This document shows, one piece after another, positions 5,942 to 11,729 of a stretch of DNA of 15,001 nt. Source of the stretch: Nitrososphaerales archaeon TH5896 (lineage in GTDB: Archaea; Thermoproteota; Nitrososphaeria; Nitrososphaerales; Nitrososphaeraceae); contig JAATVP010000135.1 in the NCBI GenBank assembly GCA_014523625.1, forward strand, positions 1-15,001, read 5' to 3'. The notes beneath the pieces are model-generated. The model did no database searches. It had not been told where the DNA came from and saw only the letters and a list, made by a program, of their open reading frames with translations. Made by a program: the position numbers and the translations under genes. Positions within the stretch are counted from its first letter, which is position 1. Every line of letters starts with the position of its first letter.

Positions 5942-6133
5942 ATGACCGACTGGCAACACCATACGGGTCCACTTCTTATTGCGCTAGGTCTATGTCTAGG
6001 TATAGGGCTAGCGACATACCCAGAAAATGCATACACGTATGCATCCACCATAGCAGTTAACTCGATCTATGAGGTCGAGGTGGAAAACATGACTTCAGAA
6101 GAGTTTGATAGACTTATGGACGATGAGTTCTAA
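5942..6133 (+). CDS. Small exported protein with N-terminal hydrophobic segment
   Basis: The 63-residue product has a hydrophobic stretch (PLLIALGLCLGIGLATYP, residues 10-27) that fits a signal peptide or anchor, then a short acidic domain ending in MTSEEFDRLMDDEF. An AT-rich promoter-like stretch (ctacttaaaaag) is just upstream. The stop overlaps the next gene by 11 bases. Because both parts are hydrophilic and helical, this gene and the next may once have been one exported protein of about 120 residues separated by a frameshift at the overlap. No family was recognised. Confidence 0.5.
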   Translation: MTDWQHHTGPLLIALGLCLGIGLATYPENAYTYASTIAVNSIYEVEVENMTSEEFDRLMDDEF

Positions 6134-6305
6134 GGCTAACGATCAAGCAAACCAAATACTAAACAGTATCCAGACTCTTGAAGGTCTTGACATCTATAGT
6201 AATGAATGTGGCTATGCGACGGAAATCAATCCATACAAAGTTATCGACTGCTACTACAAGAACCAGGACAGAATCGAAAATGCAGGCAAGTCGACAGGTG
6301 GGTAG
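6123..6305 (+). CDS. Small soluble protein overlapping its neighbour
   Basis: ATG 6123 gives 60 residues to TAG 6303-6305; a TTG at 6105 in the same frame would add six. The product is hydrophilic and helical (SKANDQANQILNSIQTLEGL), then contains two cysteines in NECGYATEINPYKVIDCYYK, a spacing that could allow a disulfide. The ECG motif recalls ECGF in the frameshifted secreted protein at 5237-5513. It may be an independent coupled gene or the out-of-frame C-terminal half of the gene before it. Confidence 0.45.
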   Translation: MSSKANDQANQILNSIQTLEGLDIYSNECGYATEINPYKVIDCYYKNQDRIENAGKSTGG

Positions 6306-6316
6306 ACAGATAAGAA

Positions 6317-6505
6317 ATGACTAAACATTCTTCTGAACGATTGTCAAAAGCAGATTTGAAGTTCCTCCTAAACTTACTGAATAAAGCAGAGGAAGAAACA
6401 CAAACAGAAATCGAAATAGATGGAGACAATAAATCAGAGGCGACTACAACACTGAAGAGGATTAGCCGTATAAGACTAGCGGTGATCGACCTTGATAAGA
6501 AATGA
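6317..6505 (+). CDS. Small helical acidic-basic protein, 62 residues
   Basis: ATG 6317 to TGA 6503-6505, 11 bases after the previous stop. The product has two predicted helices, SKADLKFLLNLLNKAEEETQ and TLKRISRIRLAVIDLD, separated by an acidic loop. No cysteine, no membrane segment, no recognised family. It closes the row of tiny plus-strand genes, and about 45 bases later the remnant of a dehydrogenase begins in the same direction. Even composition makes it one of the more credible of the tiny genes. Confidence 0.55.
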   Translation: MTKHSSERLSKADLKFLLNLLNKAEEETQTEIEIDGDNKSEATTTLKRISRIRLAVIDLDKK

Positions 6506-6550
6506 AAAAGGCTAAAGAGAATGACTCTAGTTAATTCCTATTTTCAGTAG

Positions 6551-7012
6551 GTTGGGTGTGGTACTATTATAAATATTGGTTCGGCAAATGGCTTTTTCGG
6601 TGCCCCATGTAATTCTGCGTATGCTGCAACAAAGGTTGCATTGGAAGGCCTAACTCAATCTTTGAGGTTCGAGCTTTCTCCATTTAGGACTAGAGTTTCT
6701 ATCATAGAACCTGGAGCAATAAATACAGATGTGGCAACTTATAGTATGTTTATTCCTCAAAGCATTCAGGAAGCAAGTTCTACATCGCCTTTTGCAGAAA
6801 TGACGAAAAGTATCATGGAGAAATCTAAAGCATTAATTAAAAAGGGTTCATCACCTAGGTTAGTAGCTGATACAGTTCTCAAGATAGTTAATCCTAACAA
6901 TCCTGAGTAAAGGTATCTTGTAGGCGCGGATGCGAAGAAACTGTTTGAAGCAAGGACAAAAATGAGTGATTCTGAATTTGAGCATTTCATATTCGAATCA
7001 CTTCTGAACTGA
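6551..7012 (+). pseudogene. Short-chain dehydrogenase remnant lacking its N-terminal half
   Basis: The frame begins after a TAG with GTIINIGSANGFFGAP, the strand with the catalytic Ser region, followed by SAYAATKVALEGLTQSLRFE with the YxxxK active-site motif and VSIIEPGAINTDV, all diagnostic of classical SDR oxidoreductases. The NAD(P)-binding half with its GxxxGxG loop, roughly 130 residues, is absent. Near the end a TAA at 6908-6910 interrupts NPE-x-RYLVGADAKK, and the frame runs on through SDSEFEHFIFESLLN to TGA 7010-7012, a normal SDR tail. So the gene is truncated at the front and has one nonsense codon. The cut joins it to the end of the tiny-gene row. Confidence 0.85.
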
Positions 7013-7158
7013 GAAAATGTATCTTGGCAGAACATCTGTGCAAACAATGCATAATAATTCTTGAAGATAATCTAGCTGCAATTTGAAAGAAGACTATTTG
7101 TCTTATAGATTATTCTAGGTTGATATCTCAAAAATATTTAAGATCTCCTGTCACAACT

Positions 7159-7303
7159 ATGTCATTCAAATATGTTGACTACGTTAAAGCGCAAAAAAGG
7201 ATAGCGCCCGTCGATTGCTAGAACACTTGTAGAAGCAGACAGAAGGCTTGAACATCATAGAAAATTTACCAAGAGAATGAAGCCTTACCTACTGAAGCCT
7301 TAA
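7159..7303 (+). pseudogene. Small basic gene with one frameshift
   Basis: ATG 7159 starts FKYVDYVKAQKRIA and stops at TAG 7219-7221. One base out of register, the reading RPSIARTLVEADRRLEHHRK continues to TAA 7301-7303. Joined near 7204 they make a smooth protein of about 49 residues, basic and helical. A TATA-like atatttaaga (about 7132-7141) sits near the right distance for a leaderless start, so a real promoter and gene once existed. No family was recognised. A single missing base near gcgcccg would explain the break; a sequencing error is also possible. Confidence 0.45.
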
Positions 7304-7341
7304 GGACGTTATTAATCAAAAATGTGTTTAGTATTTGTGAG

Positions 7342-7824
7342 TTATTTCACTATTGGCTGGTAGTAAAGTATGACATTTCCGCAACTAAATGTCCTTGTTT
7401 TCAACAGGCTCAGACCGAGTTTATCTTTTATGGTTTTAAAGAATGGTCTGCCGTTGCTCAAGACAACAGGAGTGAGTATTATTCGATACTCATCAATTAA
7501 ACCTAATTGTAGAAGATTTGATGCAATATCAGCTCCACCAAATAGCACCAGATCTTTACCTGGCTGTTGTTTAATATTCAAGATCTCCTCCCTAATATTT
7601 TCACTAATCAGCCTTTTCTAGAGTCTTAGAAAAAACGATTTTGAGTAGAGCATTCAACTTACGAGCCATGTTCTCAGTTGAGGATGGCCAGTAATCTGCA
7701 AAAACTTGATAAGCAACACGTCCCAATCCATTTCATCATCCCAGACATGCCAATCTGATTCTTTATTTGGACCTTCAAAGGAGCCATCAAGGGACAAAAA
7801 AATACTAGCAATTATTTTTCTCAT
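7342..7824 (-). pseudogene. Dihydrofolate-reductase family (RibD C-terminal type) protein, broken
   Basis: Three pieces in order make up one gene. From ATG 7822-7824: KIIASIFLSLDGSFEGP and WHVWDDEMD, the N-terminus of the family. In another frame (about 7723-7610): GRVAYQVFADYWPSSTENMA and KIVFSKTLEKAD. Back in the first frame: ISENIREEIL, KDLVLFGGADIASNLLQLGL and IDEYRIILTPVVLSNGRPFF to TAA 7342-7344. Compared with the usual order, about 15-20 residues between the first two pieces are missing, and several around KAD. Intact members bind NADPH and reduce pterin- or flavin-related substrates. A TATA-like gttataaag near 7858-7866 would have driven it. Confidence 0.85.
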
Positions 7825-7888
7825 TTACTTTATTCAATGATTACAATATACTCTAGTCTTTATAACAATACAAGGGATCAAAAGTATA

Positions 7889-7910
7889 GCAGTGCATTTT
7901 AAAGCACTGC
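7889..7910. other. Hairpin with 7-bp perfect stem
   Basis: gcagtgc pairs with gcactgc around the loop attttaaa. The right arm with its flank is partly repeated just after (actgcattttgaagc). The hairpin overlaps the stop codon of the minus-strand fragment at 7899-8033 and lies upstream of the DHFR-like remnant. It could act as a terminator on either strand or be a palindromic repeat. Confidence 0.4.
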
Positions 7911-8033
7911 ATTTTGAAGCAGGCTAAAAGCATCAAAGAGGTAAGCATGTGAAGTGGCTTCCTTATCAAGCATGCGTTCACCATTCTCTATCGCAATTAG
8001 CAATGATAAGTCTATGTCCGAAGCCGTAAACAA
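7899..8033 (-). pseudogene. Member of the LDKEATSH..LFDAF family (copy B)
   Basis: On the minus strand, from a possible TTG start at 8033 to TAA 7899-7901, the 44-residue reading is FTASDIDLSLLIAIENGERM followed by LDKEATSHAYLFDAFSLLQN. The core is nearly the same as that of copy A at 172-303, with most changes conservative, which supports real coding history for both. There is no ATG at the head, and an internal ATG would leave only 24 residues. The TAA lies in a 7-bp hairpin. Probably a truncated gene; the family is unknown to me. A region of about 10 bases separates it from the SnoaL-like remnant on the opposite strand. Confidence 0.45.
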
Positions 8034-8045
8034 TACTAATAATAA

Positions 8046-8457
8046 TTGAGGCCTCTGATAAAATCAAGGGAGATATTGAATAACCACGATATACGTGCCA
8101 AACTTGAACGTCACTGGGAGGCCACTGTAGCTCTAGACTTAGACGGAGCGCACGAAATCTATCATGATGACCTCATCGTTGAATTTCCACAATCGGGCGA
8201 ACGTATCTCTGGCGAACGTAACCTGTACTAACTCAGGGCACATTATCCCGCTAAAGTTACCTTTAAAATCCTACGAATACGGGGAGAAGGCAACCTTTGG
8301 ATAACTGAATTAATTATTACTTATGATGGACGTCCTGTCAATGTGATAACCATTATGGAGTTCAGGGATGGTAAGGTCGCATTACTATGGTGACCCCTTC
8401 GAACCACCTGAGTGGCGGTCTCAATGGGTAGAGATAATCAAAGAACCATTGAAATGA
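8046..8457 (+). pseudogene. SnoaL-like (NTF2 fold) protein, broken by a stop and a frameshift
   Basis: The frame reads LERHWEATVALDLDGAHEIY and LIVEFPQSGERISGERNL, the N-terminal helix and first strands of a SnoaL-like polyketide-cyclase-type domain. A TAA at 8229-8231 interrupts it. The same frame resumes LRAHYPAKVTFKILRIRGEG, ITELIITYDGRPVNVITIME and FRDGKVA, then meets TGA 8391-8393. In the next frame, YYGDPFEPPEWRSQWVEIIK finishes the domain at TGA 8455-8457. About four residues are missing at the shift, so a deletion of roughly ten bases is inferred. The beginning is unclear; the first in-frame start is a TTG at 8046. Members act on small molecules or are of unknown function. Confidence 0.85.
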
Positions 8458-8611
8458 CAAATAGATAGAAGTATACAGGATACAAACCAATGCCAGACCC
8501 GCAGAGACATCCTAAAGCATCGAACAAATCCTCGTATAAAGTTGCTTCTTCTTTATCCAGGGTAACATCTCCCTTCTTCGCTTCTATCCTTTGCCCAATG
8601 ATTAAATTGAC
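8438..8611 (-). pseudogene. Diverged fragment of the LDKEA..LFDA family (copy C)
   Basis: The minus-strand frame opens after a TGA and ends at TGA 8438-8440, inside the antisense end of the SnoaL-like remnant. It reads IEAKKGDVTLDKEEATLYED then LFDALGCL, aligning with copies A and B over LDKE-x-x-x-x-x-x-LFDA. The part after GCL is hydrophobic and probably not original. A neighbouring frame upstream (SQFNHWAKDR, about 8574-8603) also looks coding, suggesting a frameshift. No start codon is visible. Confidence 0.35.
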
Positions 8612-8868
8612 TCACTTTATCGAATCATCACATTATGTTACTGGCGCGTGACAACGACATTGACATTCACTAGATCCTGATTCAGTATGCCTTTCATCTA
8701 CGCATGCTTGAGATAAAACCTCTTAACTCAATAATAATCAAGTAGTCGGGATCTCTCGTAGGCCTATTATTTATCATCACGCTTTATGATGATGTAACTC
8801 CGTTATTGATTATTCAAAAACAAGCATAGAAAAGTCTTTTGTATTATCTACCACTATAAGATAACGTT

Positions 8869-8932
8869 GAATAGAATCTTATTTATGACAATGATCAGAT
8901 GTACTCAAGGTATTCATTGTCATCATTCTATT
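8869..8932. repeat. Long imperfect inverted repeat
   Basis: The inner arms tgacaatga (8886-8894) and tcattgtca (8914-8922) pair perfectly over nine bases. The outer arms aatagaat (8870-8877) and attctatt (8925-8932) pair perfectly over eight, with an unequal internal bulge. The whole can fold into one hairpin. It stands about 15 bases before the second structured block. Confidence 0.5.
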
Positions 8933-8946
8933 TTATTAGGATGTAA

Positions 8947-9037
8947 CCCGATCGTATTTGTCGGGACCCTGTTTATAGGGCCCAGCCTTGGGATATACTC
9001 GTTCGTTTACCTCAAATAACTAACGGCACCCCAAGGC
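8947..9037 (+). other. Structured GC-rich block, possible RNA
   Basis: Three stems can form in order: cccga (8947-8951) with tcggg (8961-8965); ccct (8967-8970) with aggg (8977-8980); and gccttggg (8985-8992) with cccaaggc (9030-9037), the last a perfect 8-bp stem closing a 37-base loop. The block is much richer in G and C than its AT-rich flanks, as structured RNAs of AT-rich organisms tend to be. The strand is unknown because stems read equally on both. No known RNA family was recognised. Confidence 0.35.
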
Positions 9038-9117
9038 CATATTTCTCTCTAATTAGGGTACAGGGAGTCGGGATAGGTTTAACTCTCAAAATGGCAAAGT
9101 AATGATAGATAATATTA

Positions 9118-9597
9118 ATGACCCTACAGAACCTTTCTAAGATCCTCGATAAATACGAACAGCAGTTAGGCTACGGTAGCAGCAGCATACAACAGTTTGA
9201 ACTACTGAAAGGTTTATCATTCTATTCTGAATGGTCACTTAGTGACCAGAAGTAACAAGACTTTAATCATGCCATAGGCCTGCCACAAAGGAATGGTATA
9301 ACATACCAATTATTCGACTACGAGTAACTACTCTATAATACTCTTCAAAGTAACAAATATCTATGGATAAAGAAAGCAACAGGCCTTGGAGTAACAGAGT
9401 TCATGCTAAGATACATGGCCTGGTTATGCTTCAATGTCCACAATTTCAATATTGAAAATAGCCAGGTGTGCATAGTTACAGGACATAGGATAGAGTTAGC
9501 CATTACCCTGATTGACAGAATGAAGAAACTATTTAAGATTCAAAAATCTGTCATAGCTTCCCAAGAGACTTCATTGAAGTTAGTGCAGAAGTACTAA
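9118..9597 (+). pseudogene. Terminase-like packaging ATPase remnant, N-terminal part only
   Basis: From ATG 9118 the frame reads LGYGSSSIQQFELLKGLSFY, a TAA at 9253-9255, QDFNHAIGLPQRNGITYQLF, a TAA at 9325-9327, then YLWIKKATGLGVTEFMLRYM, a Walker-A-like loop with the lysine ahead of GxGxTE as in large terminases. After it comes AWLC, and VCIVTGHRIELAITLIDRMK, a strand and helix. Large terminase subunits use ATP to drive viral DNA into the capsid. The Walker B part, the nuclease domain and everything after about 9545 are missing; the frame drifts into the antisense end of a hydrolase fragment. So this is a dead 5' piece with two nonsense codons. A related DNA-dependent ATPase is the alternative. 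Confidence 0.55.
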
Positions 9598-9806
9598 AAC
9601 TATACTCTCCGCCAAGAGCTAACACAGGCATCGGAAGCTTGACATTAGCATGTTCTCTATTCTGTTCTAGAGTAGTTGGGAATGCTCTATAGTACACAAA
9701 ACCAGCACGCATTCCTCCTGGTGCAGAATATTTACTAACATACTTGACTTTGTCAGCTTCTGTGATCGCCTCTGGGTTATAGGCAAATCTATGGAACCTG
9801 ATAGAG
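9551..9806 (-). pseudogene. Alpha/beta hydrolase (epoxide-hydrolase-like) fragment
   Basis: The minus strand reads FAYNPEAITEADKVKYVSKY, then SAPGGMRAGFVYYRAFPTTL and LPMPVLALGGEYSF, the cap helices and the strand before the acid residue in epoxide-hydrolase-like alpha/beta hydrolases. The nucleophile half upstream and the final His region downstream are both absent. The open frame extends further on the upper side to 10033, but beyond about 9806 it only shadows the secreted-protein gene and its promoter. It is fused tail-to-tail with the terminase-like remnant near 9550. A clear dead fragment. Confidence 0.75.
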
Positions 9807-9823
9807 CTCAACCGGATTAGATA

Positions 9824-9837
9824 GTACTTAAATATAT
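9824..9837 (+). promoter_or_regulatory. TATA box of the secreted cysteine-rich gene
   Basis: gtacttaaatatat is centred about 27 bases before the ATG at 9858, which predicts transcription starting at the start codon itself and a leaderless mRNA. Confidence 0.6.
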
Positions 9838-9857
9838 CAGTCGCTTCTAGCACGATT

Positions 9858-10373
9858 ATGAATATTTCTAAAGGAACAGGGCCAAAAATCCTAGCAATAG
9901 CTATATACGTTGCAGCATTGGCAGCAGCCCCAACTCTATTAAACGGTACATTAGCACAGACTGAATCTGCAAATACTACTACTACTGCTAAGGGTGGCCC
10001 AGCAAACAGCATACTTATTTCTAGCTCCGGCAAGAATTACCAGTGCATAAGTACAGGCACGGCAACAAATCCACCTACTCTCGGTATACATCTTAGCGCT
10101 AGTAAAGAGGGAGGCACATTGAAAGGACAATGGCATATAATTGGTACTGAATTTGGTGAGAAGAAAGGTACAATAACAGAGGGTACTTTAGATAAAACAA
10201 AGTACGAATTGAAAGGCCGAGAATCTATCGATACTTTGTGTGGTGGCAAGGTACCTAAGGAAGTAACAATATCTGGAAACTGTGGGACCAACCAAAGAAT
10301 AAACTTTAGAATTATTGATGGCTCACATGGAGAATTTACTGGACGTGCACATTGTTCAGATTTGCTATTCTAA
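9858..10373 (+). CDS. Secreted cysteine-containing protein of unknown function
   Basis: The 171-residue product starts with a signal peptide: basic head, hydrophobic ILAIAIYVAALAAAPTLL (11-28) and a likely cleavage around TLAQTES (31-37). A threonine-rich linker follows (NTTTTAKGG), then a beta-rich domain with four cysteines (63, 128, 142, 166), enough for two disulfide bonds, and many glycines (EGGTLKGQWHIIGTEFGEKK). No enzymatic motif and no recognised family; an exported binding or surface domain is the cautious reading. The start is supported by the TATA box 27 bases upstream. It is intact and larger than anything else in the decayed stretch, so it is probably still functional. Confidence 0.8.
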   Translation: MNISKGTGPKILAIAIYVAALAAAPTLLNGTLAQTESANTTTTAKGGPANSILISSSGKNYQCISTGTATNPPTLGIHLSASKEGGTLKGQWHIIGTEFGEKKGTITEGTLDKTKYELKGRESIDTLCGGKVPKEVTISGNCGTNQRINFRIIDGSHGEFTGRAHCSDLLF

Positions 10374-10415
10374 GATTTTATTACGCATCAACATAAGATT
10401 GAGATTTCCCGAAGT

Positions 10416-10526
10416 ATGTCTTCCCTAGTGGATGATATACCATTTGAGGTAGATGTTATATTATGCATGATAACTACCTTTGCTTCAGGACGGAGGTTAA
10501 TGTTTCAGTATATTGAGTATATCTAA
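10416..10526 (+). CDS. Doubtful small hydrophobic peptide
   Basis: A 36-codon frame (DDIPFEVDVILCMITTFASG in the middle) lies in the 310-base gap after the secreted-protein gene. It starts with ATG and has a short hydrophobic segment, but no promoter or ribosome site was identified and it is short enough to be chance. Nothing else is seen between 10374 and 10684. Confidence 0.18.
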   Translation: MSSLVDDIPFEVDVILCMITTFASGRRLMFQYIEYI

Positions 10527-10684
10527 TTAATCTTCGAATCTCGGTTGTTTCTTCATGCATTATAAATGATAGTAAATGTGCGGCTTAACACGCTATTTAT
10601 ACTGGGATAATGGTGATAGGGTTCTGTAATAGATAATAGTGATGTATACATTGGATAATTTGGAGTGGCAGCCCAACAACAGTA

Positions 10685-10822
10685 ATGGAATGGCGGGACT
10701 GGCACGGCTATAAGGTAATAAGTGGAACATTCGAGACTCCAGATGGACAAAGTATTGCTTGGGATATATTGCATTATGTAACGAGAAAAATATATGCTGC
10801 AGGATATCCTACATGTATATAG
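10685..10822 (+). CDS. Short protein or gene fragment running into the right repeat copy
   Basis: The frame from ATG 10685 to TAG 10820-10822 encodes 45 residues: MEWRDWHGYKVISGTFETPD and GQSIAWDILHYVTRKIYAAG, ending GYPTCI. The composition is strongly protein-like. Its last third lies inside the 119-bp repeat; the left repeat copy encodes the same VTRKIYAAGYPTCI but is preceded by different residues. So the repeat may be a duplicated piece of a gene of this family, or a mobile repeat that supplies a C-terminus to what it joins. No family was recognised, and the true C-terminus may be lost. Confidence 0.4.
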   Translation: MEWRDWHGYKVISGTFETPDGQSIAWDILHYVTRKIYAAGYPTCI

Positions 10823-10875
10823 AAATATGTGCAGGAATACCTGCAGATATATTGTAGTTAGTCTATGGTTAAGTA
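10757..10875 (+). repeat. 119-bp repeat, right copy, with a 65-bp imperfect palindrome
   Basis: Same orientation as 1828-1946 with four mismatches. The palindromic core lies at 10789-10853. The left edge is within the short gene starting at 10685, and the right edge is five bases before the start of the integrase fragment. The position next to an integrase remnant is what would be expected of an attachment-type site, but the proximity may be accidental. Confidence 0.85.
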
Positions 10876-10879
10876 AACA

Positions 10880-11239
10880 TTGGGGCTATTGCAGGGAGGG
10901 CAAGACCAACAACAAGAAAGAATCTATCTTACAACTGATGGATTAACATCGCCTTCTACAGAGCGAGCATATCATCTATCATTCAATCATTTTATCAAAA
11001 CAACTGTAAAGAATGACAATCTTCGTGTGTTGCTTGACACAAAGCAAAATGTGATTGAATCTAAAATTATTGACCACATAACCTACCTCAATGAAGTGCA
11101 ACATCTTAGCTATGTGACTATTCAAACACACCTCTCTGGCATTCTACGATTCTTTAGCATGAATGATTACCATATTAACACCAAGAAAATACGACGTTTC
11201 CTACCTGAAGAAATTGTATCTGATGATGCTCCAAGGTAG
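10880..11239 (+). pseudogene. Tyrosine recombinase (integrase), N-terminal DNA-binding part only
   Basis: From a TTG at 10880 the 119-residue reading contains SPSTERAYHLSFNHFIKTTV (about 25-44) and IIDHITYLNEVQHLSYVTIQ (about 64-83), then HLSGILRFFSMNDYHI. This is the helical core-binding domain (SAM-like) of tyrosine recombinases of this lineage, which grips DNA around the crossover site. The catalytic domain with its Arg-His-Arg-Tyr residues should follow DDAPR, but a TAG at 11237-11239 and loss of similarity end it. The frame opens directly at the edge of the 119-bp repeat, so its original start may also be gone. 11240-11371 shows nothing recognisable. Confidence 0.65.
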
Positions 11240-11371
11240 AGGATTTATACAATATCGGATAGGGATCTTAGACGCATACCAGAAAGGATACCATTCAGTA
11301 AGTATATTCTCCATTATTAGTAAATGTAAATGTTCTATTACCTTATAGTCTCTTGTAGTCTGGCACTTATC

Positions 11372-11611
11372 CTATGCTGTCGTTACTACTTCTGTAATCC
11401 ATTCACACTTTAATCCAAATCTCGCATGATGTTTTTCAATTGCTTCCTTATTGGGAGCATCAAGAAGACAAAAGAATCTGTCCTCTTCTTTATTGTAAAA
11501 CATATTCTCAGGTTTGACACCAAATTCATCCACAGGAGCAGGCAAGGTCCATTTTCTTAAAGTTTCTTCATCGAAGCCTTTCATGGGATGTACATCCAGA
11601 AACTTTGGCAT
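11372..11611 (-). CDS. DUF4242 family protein (ferredoxin-like fold)
   Basis: The 79-residue product matches small DUF4242 proteins along its length: PKFLDVHPMKGFDEETLRKW at the start, NKEEDRFFCLLDAPNKEAIE (40-59) and KHHARFGLKCEWITEVVTTA at the end. Relatives form dimeric alpha-beta barrels, and one studied bacterial member binds nickel; whether this one does is unknown, though the HH pair (61-62) and Cys69 could ligate metal. A TATA-like tgtttaaatac about 30 bases before the ATG indicates an almost leaderless transcript. The gene looks complete and undamaged, unlike its left neighbours. Confidence 0.85.
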   Translation of the reverse strand: MPKFLDVHPMKGFDEETLRKWTLPAPVDEFGVKPENMFYNKEEDRFFCLLDAPNKEAIEKHHARFGLKCEWITEVVTTA

Positions 11612-11729
11612 TCTATAATTCGCTCATTGCTAATGTATTTAAACATATATTTTTTTGTAAATGTCGTTACTAAGATTCAGCATTTTTTTAGATGACGGAG
11701 ACTATAATAAGATCCGTACAGACTGACTT

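Larger units (their letters stand above)
8612..9117. other. Gene-free stretch with inverted repeats
   Basis: No convincing reading frame was found on either strand in this half-kilobase. It holds an imperfect inverted repeat at 8869-8932 and a GC-richer hairpin block at 8947-9037, listed separately, and a small stem tcatca/tgatga around 8774-8793. The terminase-like remnant begins at its right end. Confidence 0.5.

Noticed and set aside
6660..6680. ggttcgag resembling a tRNA T-loop
   Set aside because: It lies in the coding frame of the SDR remnant, with no acceptor stem or anticodon arm around it.
4143..9327. TAA recoded as a fixed amino acid
   Set aside because: Expected residues at the five sites differ (tyrosine in one, probably acidic or amide residues in others), and TAA also terminates intact genes, so reassignment does not fit.
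9806..10033. Upper part of the long minus-strand frame joined to the hydrolase fragment
   Set aside because: It is the complement of the intact secreted-protein gene and its promoter; hydrolase similarity stops near 9806.
10553..10774. 73-codon minus-strand frame
   Set aside because: Tyr/Pro/Ser-rich with no domain, antisense to the coding-like frame entering the right repeat.
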